This document shows, one piece after another, positions 1 through 7,410 of a stretch of 64,000 nucleotides of DNA. Within the stretch, counting starts at the first letter, position 1, and every line of letters starts with the position of its first letter. The DNA is from JAUNSR01 sp036655355 (GTDB lineage Bacteria; Bacteroidota; Bacteroidia; Bacteroidales; JAUNSR01): contig JAVVQG010000011.1 in the NCBI GenBank assembly GCA_036655355.1, positions 81,468 through 145,467 of the forward strand. The letters are read 5' to 3'. A model generated the notes under the pieces. The model made no database searches and was not told where the DNA came from. It worked only from the letters and a program-made list of their open reading frames with translations. A program made the translations under genes and the position numbers.

Positions 1-572
1 CAGATCGTAGCATTCTTCGGATCAACGAAGAAACCGACAGACAACAGTTTCACACCGTAGCTTTCGGCCGGAATGATGAGTTCGCGCCCCTCCACCTCTT
101 CCAGGTAAGGTCGGGCACCCTCAACGCCGAACATCTTGGGCATTGACGGCCCGAAGACATCGGCATCCAACAAACCCACTTTGTAGCCCATTTTCGCAAG
201 AGCTACAGCCAGGTTGGCAGATACGGTTGATTTCCCCACCCCTCCTTTTCCGGAAGAAACGGCAATGATATTTTTTACCTGAGGCAACAACTTCGCCGGT
301 TCGGGACGTTCTACCTGTTTCGCTTTTACGCTGATATTTCCTTTGATATCCACCGGTTCGCCGACAAAAGCGGTAATGGCAGCCTCGGCTGCTTTCACCA
401 CGGATTTGATGAACGGATCATTTGGTTTCTCGAAGAGAAGCGAGAAAGTCACTTTCTGACCTTCAATGCGCATATCATCCTCCACCATCCCCATTTCCAC
501 CAGGTTCTTACCGGTTCCGGGATAACGCACCTGTGCCAGGGCGTCGAGTATTAAGTTAGGATATAAAGCCAT
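1..572 (-). CDS. Mrp/ApbC-family iron-sulfur cluster carrier ATPase, 3' end cut by window edge
   Basis: Reading from the ATG at 572-570, the protein starts MALYPNLILDALAQVRYPGT. It has an N-terminal DUF59/MIP18-type domain (about residues 1-80) and then the deviant Walker A SSGKGGVGKSTV near residue 106, followed by LLDADVFGPS, all typical of Mrp/NBP35 P-loop ATPases that carry Fe-S clusters to apo-proteins in the cytosol. Only about 190 of the usual 360 or so residues are in the window, so the C-terminal CxxC cluster site cannot be checked. The start lies 15 bp after the trmB stop on the same strand, so the two are probably co-transcribed from the trmB promoter. The family is certain; the exact target proteins are not known. 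Confidence 0.93.
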   Translation of the reverse strand, partial: MALYPNLILDALAQVRYPGTGKNLVEMGMVEDDMRIEGQKVTFSLLFEKPNDPFIKSVVKAAEAAITAFVGEPVDIKGNISVKAKQVERPEPAKLLPQVKNIIAVSSGKGGVGKSTVSANLAVALAKMGYKVGLLDADVFGPSMPKMFGVEGARPYLEEVEGRELIIPAESYGVKLLSVGFFVDPKNATI

Positions 573-587
573 ACTGATTATTTTGGG

Positions 588-1349
588 TTATTTTCCCATC
601 GCGTTACCGCTTCGTTTGCTTCTGTTAAAGCTGCGATAAGAGTCTAATTCGATCTCCGCATCCGGTTCCACAAACGGATCGCGGTGCTGCGGTTGGAATT
701 TGATGTATTTAATGTCGATACCGCGGTCCATCCATTGCTGTTCGTAGTAAGTCTGGATAGAGAGCAGGATATCGTCGTTGATATCTGAGTGATACAGGTC
801 TTCCGTACGGTACAATACCGGGAAATTATTGGCTTTCACCATCTCCGTCGTATAAGTAAACAGGAAGTTTGAGTCGCATTTCAGATGTACCAAACCGTTT
901 TCTTCCAGAATCTGCAGGTACAACTGCATGAAACGAGTCGAAGTGAGACGTTTGGTCACCTTTTTCATCTGCGGATCCGGGAAAGTGATCCAGATTTCCG
1001 CGATTTCACCGGCCGCGAAGAAGTGATGGATCAATTCGATATTGGTACGCAGAAACGCTACGTTCGAAAGGCCTTCTTCCAAAGCCGCTTTCGCGCCGGT
1101 CCACATACGTGCTCCTTTGATATCCACGCCGATAAAATTCTTTTCCGGATATTTGCGGGCCAATCCCACTGCATATTCCCCTTTACCGCATCCCAGTTCG
1201 AGAACGATCGGGTTATCATTTTTAAAGAATTCTTTTCCCCAGTTTCCTTTCATGCCGAACCCCTGCTCCTTCAACACCGCGAACGGATATTGGAATACAT
1301 GAGGATACGAACTCATATCATCAAATTTCTGTAACTTATTCTTTCCCAT
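588..1349 (-). CDS. trmB: tRNA (guanine-N7-)-methyltransferase TrmB
   Basis: Makes m7G46 in the tRNA variable loop using S-adenosylmethionine. The 253-residue protein has the SAM-binding motif ELGCGKGEY (residues 51-59), the second acidic motif GVDIKGARMW, and the TrmB signature FPDPQ (123-127). Length is normal or slightly long for the family; the C-terminal tail after about residue 235 is basic. It is the first gene of a minus-strand pair with the Mrp ATPase, 15 bp apart. A TAnnTTTG box at 1371-1378 lies about 22 bp upstream of the ATG. Identification is firm from the motifs. Confidence 0.95.
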   Translation of the reverse strand: MGKNKLQKFDDMSSYPHVFQYPFAVLKEQGFGMKGNWGKEFFKNDNPIVLELGCGKGEYAVGLARKYPEKNFIGVDIKGARMWTGAKAALEEGLSNVAFLRTNIELIHHFFAAGEIAEIWITFPDPQMKKVTKRLTSTRFMQLYLQILEENGLVHLKCDSNFLFTYTTEMVKANNFPVLYRTEDLYHSDINDDILLSIQTYYEQQWMDRGIDIKYIKFQPQHRDPFVEPDAEIELDSYRSFNRSKRSGNAMGK

Positions 1350-1370
1350 ATTGGTATTTCGTTTTCATTG

Positions 1371-1378
1371 CAAATATA
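1371..1378 (-). promoter_or_regulatory. Bacteroidota -7 box of trmB
   Basis: Reads TATATTTG followed by CA on the minus strand, a full match to TAnnTTTG. It would start transcription near 1365, giving trmB a leader of about 15 nt. Confidence 0.65.
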
Positions 1379-1446
1379 ACCTATCAAAAACGATTTTTAC
1401 GAATCATTCCTGAAAAGAAGTAACGGGGTAAATGGACGATTTAATT

Positions 1447-1454
1447 TACTTTTG
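1447..1454 (+). promoter_or_regulatory. Bacteroidota -7 box of truC
   Basis: Reads TACTTTTG then C. The predicted start site (about 1458-1461) falls directly at the ATG at 1462. This argues for that ATG rather than the in-frame ATG at 1432, and for a message with almost no leader. Confidence 0.6.
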
Positions 1455-1461
1455 CACTATT

Positions 1462-2154
1462 ATGTTTGAAATACTCTATCAAGACACCCATTTTATCGCA
1501 ATCAACAAACCGGGAGGAATGTTGGTACATCGCACGCGCATCGCGGAAGAGGAATCGGTTTTTGTGCTTCAGTTGCTCCGCGAACAAACCGGCAAGCATC
1601 TGTATCCCGTGCACCGACTGGATCGTCCCACTTCGGGCGTTTTGCTTTTTGCATTCGATCCGATAACAGCACGCATCCTCAGTGAGATGTTGGTTTCGGG
1701 TGAGGTATCAAAACGTTATGTCGCACTGGTAAGGGGCTGGTTTCCTGAAGAGACAGACTTGGATTTCCCGGTAAAGAATGATCGGGGGAACCTACAGGAT
1801 GCGCGTACCCTTTTTATTCCGCTTGAGCGATTTACGATGCATCGCCCTATCGGCAATTTTCCCTCCGCCCGCTACAGCACCGTCGCCTGTTTTCCCAAAA
1901 GCGGACGATGGCATCAGATCCGGCAGCATCTGGCCCATTTGCGTCACTACATCATCAACGACCGGGTGCACGGCGATGGGAAACACAATCGCGTGTTTAA
2001 AGGAGAGTTGGGTATCGAACCGCTTTTTCTCCATGCCGAATCCCTGAGCATGAAACACCCCCATACGGGTGAACCGATCCTTTTAAACGCGAAATTCCCG
2101 AAACACTGGAATGCATTCCGGGAACTCGGTATTATTGAAAAAGTCGATCTCTGA
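1462..2154 (+). CDS. truC: RluA-family tRNA pseudouridine synthase, TruC type
   Basis: Isomerises uridine to pseudouridine, in TruC at tRNA position 65. From the chosen ATG the protein has 230 residues, starting MFEILYQDTHFIAINKPGGM. The catalytic motif HRLDRPTSG lies at residues 51-59 with catalytic Asp54; the Pro after HRLDR is typical of TruC, where RluA proteins usually have Asp or Glu. Later motifs SGRWHQIRQHLAH and LFLHAESL are RluA-family landmarks. An upstream in-frame ATG at 1432 would add MDDLIYFCTI, but it lies upstream of the -7 box. The gene faces the hypothetical gene at 2176 with only 21 bp between stops. Family certain; TruC specificity is inferred from motif and length. Confidence 0.88.
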   Translation: MFEILYQDTHFIAINKPGGMLVHRTRIAEEESVFVLQLLREQTGKHLYPVHRLDRPTSGVLLFAFDPITARILSEMLVSGEVSKRYVALVRGWFPEETDLDFPVKNDRGNLQDARTLFIPLERFTMHRPIGNFPSARYSTVACFPKSGRWHQIRQHLAHLRHYIINDRVHGDGKHNRVFKGELGIEPLFLHAESLSMKHPHTGEPILLNAKFPKHWNAFRELGIIEKVDL

Positions 2155-2175
2155 TTTAGGAGGATTGCGCTGCGA

Positions 2176-2742
2176 TTAGTTTTGCAGGTACCAGTCTCTG
2201 AAATCCTTCCAGAAATTGGGACCTCCGTTATTACCCTTTTGGTGTGGTTGCTGAGCCGGTTGCGGTTCAACACCGTGCAACTTCTCTTTCGACTGCAGAA
2301 ACTCCTCGAAGAGTACTTTGGGCTCCTCTTTGGTGAAGATAAGCCGCCCGAATAAAGGATAGATATCCCTGGAGATGCTCCACAAACGGAAAATTATTTC
2401 AGCCCACTGTTCATCTTTTATCAGATAATCAAAAGTGGAATACATAATCTTATATACGATCTGATTGGTCTGCGAAACAATAATGCTTCCGTAGTTCAGT
2501 GATTCATTGAAATAATTCAACAACTCTAACGCTTTGGTTTTCCGGTCGTCCGTCACCGTCATATTGAGGAAACTAAAAAACCCGATTCGCTTCTCATGCT
2601 CAAAGTCCACCACGATCTCGATGGTCCCCATATCTATATTGTAGCCGAATCGCACCAGCTTAGCGTCTTCGTTATTATCATATCTGATCTCATTACTCTT
2701 CAGATAAGATAAAAAATTCTGATAATTGGAATCTGTTGCCAT
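2176..2742 (-). CDS. Hypothetical cytosolic protein, possibly YbjN-like
   Basis: A 188-residue acidic, soluble protein from MATDSNYQNFLSYL; an upstream in-frame ATG at 2772 would add MVNTKIEQVK. It has no signal peptide or membrane segment. The alternating beta strands and helices (a strand around RFGYNIDMGTIEIVVDF, then a helix around KALELLNYFNES) resemble the YbjN/type III chaperone-like fold, but no diagnostic motif is visible and the function is unknown. The C-terminus is Pro/Gln/Gly-rich and probably disordered. The gene follows the phosphopantetheinyl transferase on the same strand after 125 bp and ends against truC. Confidence 0.7.
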   Translation of the reverse strand: MATDSNYQNFLSYLKSNEIRYDNNEDAKLVRFGYNIDMGTIEIVVDFEHEKRIGFFSFLNMTVTDDRKTKALELLNYFNESLNYGSIIVSQTNQIVYKIMYSTFDYLIKDEQWAEIIFRLWSISRDIYPLFGRLIFTKEEPKVLFEEFLQSKEKLHGVEPQPAQQPHQKGNNGGPNFWKDFRDWYLQN

Positions 2743-2897
2743 TTTTACCTGCTCTATTTTGGTATTTACCAAGAGGCTTCGAGGGAGATGATCCGCTGCC
2801 AGATCCCGTTGTTGCCCTTTGTTTAAACTATAACAACAAGAAATTGGGAGCGTTCGGACAAAGCACCTTAAATAAAGCTATCGAAACGGAAGGGTAG

Positions 2898-3527
2898 TTA
2901 ACGGATGCAGGAAGTAAGTACATAATCACGTTGCACCTCATACGCGATACGGTCTGCTTGCGCATAACCCGAGCGGGTTTCATACGCTTCAATCGAACCG
3001 GAATCGGCTACTTGAAAAGGGGTCAGCAAGAGGTGGTCTTTAAAATCGACCTGCTGACAGTTCATGATTTTAAAAAGGGTCTCTTTGGCGGACCAACAGA
3101 TCAGCGTATAAAGAAGCGGTGAGGCGGAATCGGTACCCTCCTCTTCGCGGCGATTCAGAAACTTAGAGCGTAAACGCATCACCCGATCGGCGCGACGTTC
3201 GATATCGATCGCCACGGGTTGCGTGGGGTGGATCATTACAGCTGCATATCCGTGGGTATGACTGATACTGATTTGAAAAGAGTGATCGGTCAGAAACGGT
3301 TTACCGGAGGGTTCATAACCGACGCATTTTTGTCCTCCGGTCAGTTCCCGCAGGAGTACGCGTACAGCTAAGAATTCCAATCGGCGTTTCTCGTTCGTCA
3401 GCACAGCCAGTTGCTCCTCATACAAGGAGGGATCATACAACAGATCGAGCAATTGCTGTTCATTTTCTTCAATATGCCAGATGCCGGTAAGGGCCTCTCC
3501 GTCTGTTCTGATTTCAAATAATGCCAT
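2898..3527 (-). CDS. 4'-phosphopantetheinyl transferase superfamily protein
   Basis: Transfers the phosphopantetheine arm of CoA to a carrier-protein serine. The 209-residue protein has the Sfp-type magnesium motif (V)AIDIE at residues 106-110, preceded by the ISISHTHG strand, and the second conserved block WSAKETLFK at 145-153. The length fits Sfp/HetI-type enzymes rather than the 120-residue AcpS. It starts 12 bp after the gldE stop, so it belongs to the ssb-gldE minus-strand cluster, a common Bacteroidota arrangement. Whether it serves fatty-acid ACP or a secondary carrier protein cannot be told here. Confidence 0.9.
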   Translation of the reverse strand: MALFEIRTDGEALTGIWHIEENEQQLLDLLYDPSLYEEQLAVLTNEKRRLEFLAVRVLLRELTGGQKCVGYEPSGKPFLTDHSFQISISHTHGYAAVMIHPTQPVAIDIERRADRVMRLRSKFLNRREEEGTDSASPLLYTLICWSAKETLFKIMNCQQVDFKDHLLLTPFQVADSGSIEAYETRSGYAQADRIAYEVQRDYVLTSCIR

Positions 3528-3539
3528 GCTGTTTCTGAT

Positions 3540-4853
3540 TTATCGTGTAACGATCGTAAATTTGACTTTATCGATACGGTGTTTCTCCAACGCAAGTACC
3601 GTAAACCGGAAACGACCGTAATTAAACGTCTCATTCAAGGTGGGAAAATCGCCTTTGATCTCCAAAACCATTCCGGCAAGTGTTTCACATTCATCGGTTT
3701 CATGCCCGAAATCTTTTTCGGTGAGTCCCGTGATGCGGTAGAAATCGTTCAGTTGGATCTTGGCTTCGAAAATCCATGAGTCTTCGCTCAACTGTTGATA
3801 CATTTTCTCCTCTTCGTCATACTCATCGCTGATTTCGCCGATGATCTCTTCCAAAATATCTTCCAGCGTCACCAATCCCGAGGTTCCTCCGAATTCATCT
3901 ACCACGATGGCCATGTGAATCTTCTGCGAACGGAAATCCTCCAACAAGTCATCGATCTTTTTCGTCTCCGGAACGTAATAGGCGGGACGAATGAGTGATT
4001 GCCAATCAAACGATTCAGGTTGATTGAGGTAGGGAAGTAAATCCTTAATATATAAAACGCCTTTGATATGGTCCTCTGTGGTTTCGTAAACCGGAATACG
4101 CGAATAATTGGTATCGAGTACCAACTGCATTACCTGGGCATAATCGGTATTGATTTCGAGCGAGGTCATCTCCACACGCGAGGTCATCACCTCTTCTGCC
4201 GTCTTATCACCGAATTTGATAATCTCTTCGAGCATCGATTTTTCCTCTTTGATCTCATGCGAAGTAAGTTCAAGTGCCTGTGAAAGATCATCCATCGACA
4301 GGTTTTGATTCTTCTTGGCGATCTTCTTGTTAATCACATTGGTGGTGATTACCAAGAGCGAGGCAAGCGGATAGAACAGCTTCTGCAACATCTTGAGTAC
4401 GCCGGCGGAGATGCGGGCAAATTTCAAAGCATTGTATGAAGCATAAATCTTGGGCATGATTTCACCGATAAGCAGCAACAGAAAGGTTAACACAACCGTC
4501 TGCAGCAGGAAGGAGAACATCGGGGTCTGATTCAGTATAATCGTATTCATGAAGAACGTGAAAAGGATTACCACCGCTACATTCACGAAGTTGTTCGCTA
4601 TCAGAATCGTTGCCAGTAGAAACTGAGAACGGCTCAATAGCGATTGGATGAGTGAATCTGAGTCATGTTCTTTTTCATCGATCCGGTTCAGATCGACAGG
4701 AGAAAGGGAGAAGAAAGCGATTTCGGATGCGGAAATAAAGCCTGAGGCAAACAGTAGGATAATTGCCAGACACAAAGCCACTAACGCACTAAACGTGGGG
4801 GCTTGCCATTGAATATCTAAAAAAATCTGCGATAAATAATAATCCGAGTCCAA
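3540..4853 (-). CDS. gldE: GldE-like CBS-domain membrane protein (HlyC/CorC family)
   Basis: A 437-residue inner-membrane protein with an N-terminal DUF21-type membrane domain (about 20-175), two CBS domains (about 215-340; VMTSRVEM, SRIPVYETTEDHIKGVLYIKDLL, VVDEFGGTSGLVTLEDILEEIIGEI) and a C-terminal CorC_HlyC domain (about 355-430). This is the HlyC/CorC divalent-cation transporter architecture. The place between ssb and a phosphopantetheinyl transferase matches GldE loci of Bacteroidota; gldD, often next to it, is absent here. GldE was named from gliding motility in Flavobacterium, but nothing in the window indicates gliding. A promoter lies at 4981-4988, with a long palindrome between promoter and gene. 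Confidence 0.85.
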   Translation of the reverse strand: MDSDYYLSQIFLDIQWQAPTFSALVALCLAIILLFASGFISASEIAFFSLSPVDLNRIDEKEHDSDSLIQSLLSRSQFLLATILIANNFVNVAVVILFTFFMNTIILNQTPMFSFLLQTVVLTFLLLLIGEIMPKIYASYNALKFARISAGVLKMLQKLFYPLASLLVITTNVINKKIAKKNQNLSMDDLSQALELTSHEIKEEKSMLEEIIKFGDKTAEEVMTSRVEMTSLEINTDYAQVMQLVLDTNYSRIPVYETTEDHIKGVLYIKDLLPYLNQPESFDWQSLIRPAYYVPETKKIDDLLEDFRSQKIHMAIVVDEFGGTSGLVTLEDILEEIIGEISDEYDEEEKMYQQLSEDSWIFEAKIQLNDFYRITGLTEKDFGHETDECETLAGMVLEIKGDFPTLNETFNYGRFRFTVLALEKHRIDKVKFTIVTR

Positions 4854-4920
4854 AGAGATGAGTATTAGTTCAACAATGAGCTCTTTACAACGTATTCATC
4901 TGAAACACATCTGTAAAGCA

Positions 4921-4973
4921 GAAGAGCCGGAATCCGATAAAATTCTGACTCTTCCGAAGTTATGCATAACTTC
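4921..4973 (-). promoter_or_regulatory. Perfect 18-bp palindrome and imperfect hairpin upstream of gldE
   Basis: GAAGTTATGCATAACTTC at 4956-4973 is a perfect palindrome starting about where transcription from the -7 box at 4981-4988 should begin. A second imperfect stem (GAAGAG..CTCTTC, 4921-4954) follows. The sites could be an operator, a leader hairpin or the ssb terminator; no clear U-tract follows. Confidence 0.45.
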
Positions 4974-4980
4974 CGTAATG

Positions 4981-4988
4981 CAAATATA
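4981..4988 (-). promoter_or_regulatory. Bacteroidota -7 box of gldE
   Basis: Reads TATATTTG then CA on minus, just after the ssb stop (5000). It suggests that gldE and the phosphopantetheinyl transferase have their own promoter, with a leader of about 120 nt. Confidence 0.6.
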
Positions 4989-4999
4989 AGAATTATGTA

Positions 5000-5440
5000 T
5001 TAAAATGGCAGGTCATCCGCGCTATTATTTTCAGCGACCGGATTGATCGGTTGTTGCGACTGAACCTGTGCATTTTGAACCGGTGCGCCGGGTGCCGCTC
5101 CCTCCGGTTTACGACCCAGCAATTCCATATTATCCACGTATATTTCGGTCGTATAACGTTTCACGCCGTTTTGATCGTCCCACGCGCGTGTTCTGATTTT
5201 TCCCTCAATATATAAAGGCGTACCCTTGCGTACATACTTCTCAACCACTTCAGCCAAACCGCGCCAAACCACGATGTTGTGCCATTCGGTACGTTCGGGA
5301 ACCTGAACTCCCGATTGGGTTTTATATCCTCTCTCTGTGGTTGCCAGAGGAAATGAAGCAACTACATTACCTCCGTCGAGATATCTGACTTCGGGATCTT
5401 TCCCTACGTTACCGATCAGAATAACCTTGTTAACTGACAT
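5000..5440 (-). CDS. ssb: Single-stranded DNA-binding protein
   Basis: Binds and protects ssDNA in replication, repair and recombination. The 146-residue protein begins MSVNKVILIGNVGKDPEVRY, the standard SSB start; the OB fold covers about residues 1-105 (WHNIVVWRGLAEVVEKYVRKG, LYIEGKIRTRAW). A Gln/Pro/Ala-rich linker follows, then the acidic tip DDLPF that docks partner proteins. Length is normal for Bacteroidota SSB. It lies between mutY and gldE on the same strand and has its own -7 box at 5468-5475. Confidence 0.97.
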   Translation of the reverse strand: MSVNKVILIGNVGKDPEVRYLDGGNVVASFPLATTERGYKTQSGVQVPERTEWHNIVVWRGLAEVVEKYVRKGTPLYIEGKIRTRAWDDQNGVKRYTTEIYVDNMELLGRKPEGAAPGAPVQNAQVQSQQPINPVAENNSADDLPF

Positions 5441-5467
5441 ATTTGTAATTATTTAAATGATGTTTCT

Positions 5468-5475
5468 CAAATTTA
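5468..5475 (-). promoter_or_regulatory. Bacteroidota -7 box of ssb
   Basis: Reads TAAATTTG on the minus strand, predicting a start near 5461 and a 20-nt leader for ssb. It lies in the 69-bp gap after mutY. Confidence 0.55.
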
Positions 5476-5509
5476 ATAATAAACTCTTTCATTATCAAAA
5501 TAAAAGGGT

Positions 5510-6592
5510 TTAAAGTGAATGTTCCGTTTCTAAAAACAACTCCGTCAATCGGGAGATGGCATACGCACCGATCGAAGCTTCCGGAATGGTGATGTAATCG
5601 CCGGAAAGGGAGAAACCCTCCGGAACCATCACTTTATAAAAGGAAGCGTGGATACGCTGATGAGACAGAATGTGTTTTTTATCGCGCATGACGAGCTGAA
5701 AACGGAAGTCGGCATCTGATTGTCGGATCGCCTCTTCGGGAAAAAGCGACTTGAAGGCGGGAAGCAACATCAATTCCTCCAATCCAACGGATCGATCGGT
5801 TTCAATCAACGGAAACTCATAGAGATGACTCCAGATATCTTTTGCCGTTCGACGGTGAATCCACGTATGATCTCCCGATACGATCTGAAAATAGTTGAAC
5901 CAACGGTCGCGCACCTTTGTCTTCCCCGCTTTAAAAGGCAATTCCGACACGCGTCCCTGTTGGCGGGCGATACACTCCTCTCTGAAAATACAGGAATCGC
6001 AATCGGGTGAGACGGGCACACACCACAGCGCTCCAAATTCCATAATCGCTTGGTTATGCTGATCGGGATGACGCGGATCGAGCAACTCCCGGGCAAGTTC
6101 CGCGAATACTTTCTTCCCCGAACCGGAATCGATCGCATCGTCAATCCCGTAGATTCGGGCCAATACGCGAAATACGTTTCCGTCCAAAACCGCATAGGGC
6201 TGCTTGAAGGCAAAAGAGGCGATCGCCGCGGCCGTATAATCACCGATTCCTTTTAATGAAAGAATCTGCTTGTGGTCTGAAGGAAATTCCCCTCCATAAA
6301 TTTCCACCACCTGTTTGGCGGCTGCATGCAGGTTGCGGGCACGGCTATAATACCCCAGTCCCTGCCAGTATTTAAGTACCTCTTCGAGGGGGGCGGCGCC
6401 GAGCGTACGAACGTCCGGAAAGCGAAAAACGAAACGGTTATAATAATCCAGTCCCTGTTGTACCCGGGTCTGCTGAAGAATAATCTCGGAAATCCAAATC
6501 AGATAAGGATCAACCGTTTCCCTCCACGGAAGCTCTCTCTTATTAATAAGGTACCAGTTGCGTAATCGAAAACTAAAGGTATATTCTGACAT
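5510..6592 (-). CDS. mutY: A/G-specific adenine glycosylase MutY
   Basis: Removes adenine mispaired with 8-oxoguanine. The 360-residue protein from MSEYTFSFRL has the helix-hairpin-helix LKGIGDYTAAAI (113-124), catalytic Glu36 (WISEIILQQTRV) and Asp137 (VLDGNVFRV), and the [4Fe-4S] cysteines C191-X6-C198-X2-C201-X5-C207. The C-terminal NUDIX-like domain (about 225-345) recognises 8-oxoG. In-frame ATGs at 6610 and 6679 would extend the protein, but family members begin close to the chosen ATG and the extra residues look non-coding. It heads the minus-strand mutY-ssb-gldE cluster and is divergent from HU. Confidence 0.96.
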   Translation of the reverse strand: MSEYTFSFRLRNWYLINKRELPWRETVDPYLIWISEIILQQTRVQQGLDYYNRFVFRFPDVRTLGAAPLEEVLKYWQGLGYYSRARNLHAAAKQVVEIYGGEFPSDHKQILSLKGIGDYTAAAIASFAFKQPYAVLDGNVFRVLARIYGIDDAIDSGSGKKVFAELARELLDPRHPDQHNQAIMEFGALWCVPVSPDCDSCIFREECIARQQGRVSELPFKAGKTKVRDRWFNYFQIVSGDHTWIHRRTAKDIWSHLYEFPLIETDRSVGLEELMLLPAFKSLFPEEAIRQSDADFRFQLVMRDKKHILSHQRIHASFYKVMVPEGFSLSGDYITIPEASIGAYAISRLTELFLETEHSL

Positions 6593-6836
6593 ATAAATAA
6601 CGGATTTCATAATTGAATCACATAGATAATAAAAATGCCCGATTCCACTTCCATCCCCGTTAAATAATAAACTAAGCACATATGAAAGAAAATGTTAATA
6701 TGCTAAGAATGAATATAAAATGGGTTTCGAAACCGAAATAATTTACGATATTTGCAAACTGTAATCATACGGGAACCCAAATATAGTTTTTTTCAAAAAT
6801 GATTCTTATTCGTTTTTTTGATAGGAATAAAAGCTA

Positions 6837-6844
6837 TATATTTG
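6837..6844 (+). promoter_or_regulatory. Bacteroidota -7 box of the HU gene
   Basis: Reads TATATTTG then CA, with a TTTG at 6817-6820 upstream. It predicts a leader of about 48 nt before the HU ATG at 6899. Confidence 0.65.
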
Positions 6845-6898
6845 CAGGCCAAAAAATTAAAACATAATAGGTATAAATCAATATAAATCTTAACACAA

Positions 6899-7171
6899 AT
6901 GACGAAAGCAGACATTGTAAACGAGATTTCAAAAAATTCAGGTATCGACAAGGCAACAGTTCTTGAAAGTATCGAGCAGTTCATGAATTGTGTGAAAGCA
7001 TCGTTAGCAAAAGGCGAGAATGTATATTTGAGAGGATTCGGAAGCTTTATCGTTAAAGAAAGAGCTCAGAAGACAGCTCGTAACATTTCTAAGAATACGA
7101 CTATCATTATCCCGGCTCACAACATCCCGGCCTTCAAGCCTGCAAAAACATTCATGCAAGAAGTAAAATAA
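6899..7171 (+). CDS. HU family DNA-binding protein
   Basis: A 90-residue histone-like protein that bends DNA and organises the nucleoid as a dimer. The sequence MTKADIVNEISKNSGIDKAT is the HU helical N-terminus; the beta arm includes NVYLRGFGSFIVKERAQKTARN and the tip IPAHNIPAFKPAKTF, with the conserved PxFKPxK ending. Length is exactly that of HU/IHF subunits. It has its own strong -7 box and is followed after 36 bp by a tiny basic ribosomal-type ORF and then RNase E/G, a conserved Bacteroidota order. HU versus IHF-like identity is not separable by eye. Confidence 0.95.
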   Translation: MTKADIVNEISKNSGIDKATVLESIEQFMNCVKASLAKGENVYLRGFGSFIVKERAQKTARNISKNTTIIIPAHNIPAFKPAKTFMQEVK

Positions 7172-7207
7172 GTTATCCATAGTATTAATCTTTAAAACGC
7201 ATACGCC

Positions 7208-7297
7208 ATGCCAAGCGGAAAGAAACGTAAACGTCACAAAATGAGTACGCACAAGCGTAAAAAAAGACTAAGAAAGAACAGACATAAAAAACACTAA
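7208..7297 (+). CDS. 29-residue AURKAIP1/COX24-type small ribosomal peptide
   Basis: An ORF of 29 codons starting MPSGKKRKRHKMSTHKRKKR and ending RHKKH. Seventeen of the 29 residues are Lys or Arg and five more are His. The KKRKRHKMSTHKRKKRLRKN pattern matches the conserved core of the AURKAIP1/COX24 (mS38, mycobacterial bS22) family, small rRNA-binding ribosomal subunits. It lies 36 bp after HU and before rng in the order usual for Bacteroidota, and a strong hairpin follows at 7328-7370. Ordinary gene finders often miss it. The ribosomal role is inferred from family resemblance. Confidence 0.82.
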   Translation: MPSGKKRKRHKMSTHKRKKRLRKNRHKKH

Positions 7298-7327
7298 TTA
7301 GTGTCTGTACTTTAAGTCTCACAACAA

Positions 7328-7370
7328 CAAAGAACAAACTTAGGATGTTATTGATTAAGTTTGTTCTTTG
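7328..7370 (+). terminator. 15-bp perfect stem-loop between the small peptide gene and rng
   Basis: CAAAGAACAAACTTA (7328-7342) pairs perfectly with TAAGTTTGTTCTTTG (7356-7370) around a 13-nt loop. No U-tract follows, so it may be a processing or attenuation element in the RNase E/G leader rather than a simple terminator. Confidence 0.6.
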
Positions 7371-7410
7371 TGCATTAAACCATTTATAAATCCACAAAAA
7401 CTTAACGAAA

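Noticed and set aside
6593..6679. Longer MutY N-terminus starting at 6679
   Set aside because: The extra 29 residues have no counterpart in MutY proteins.
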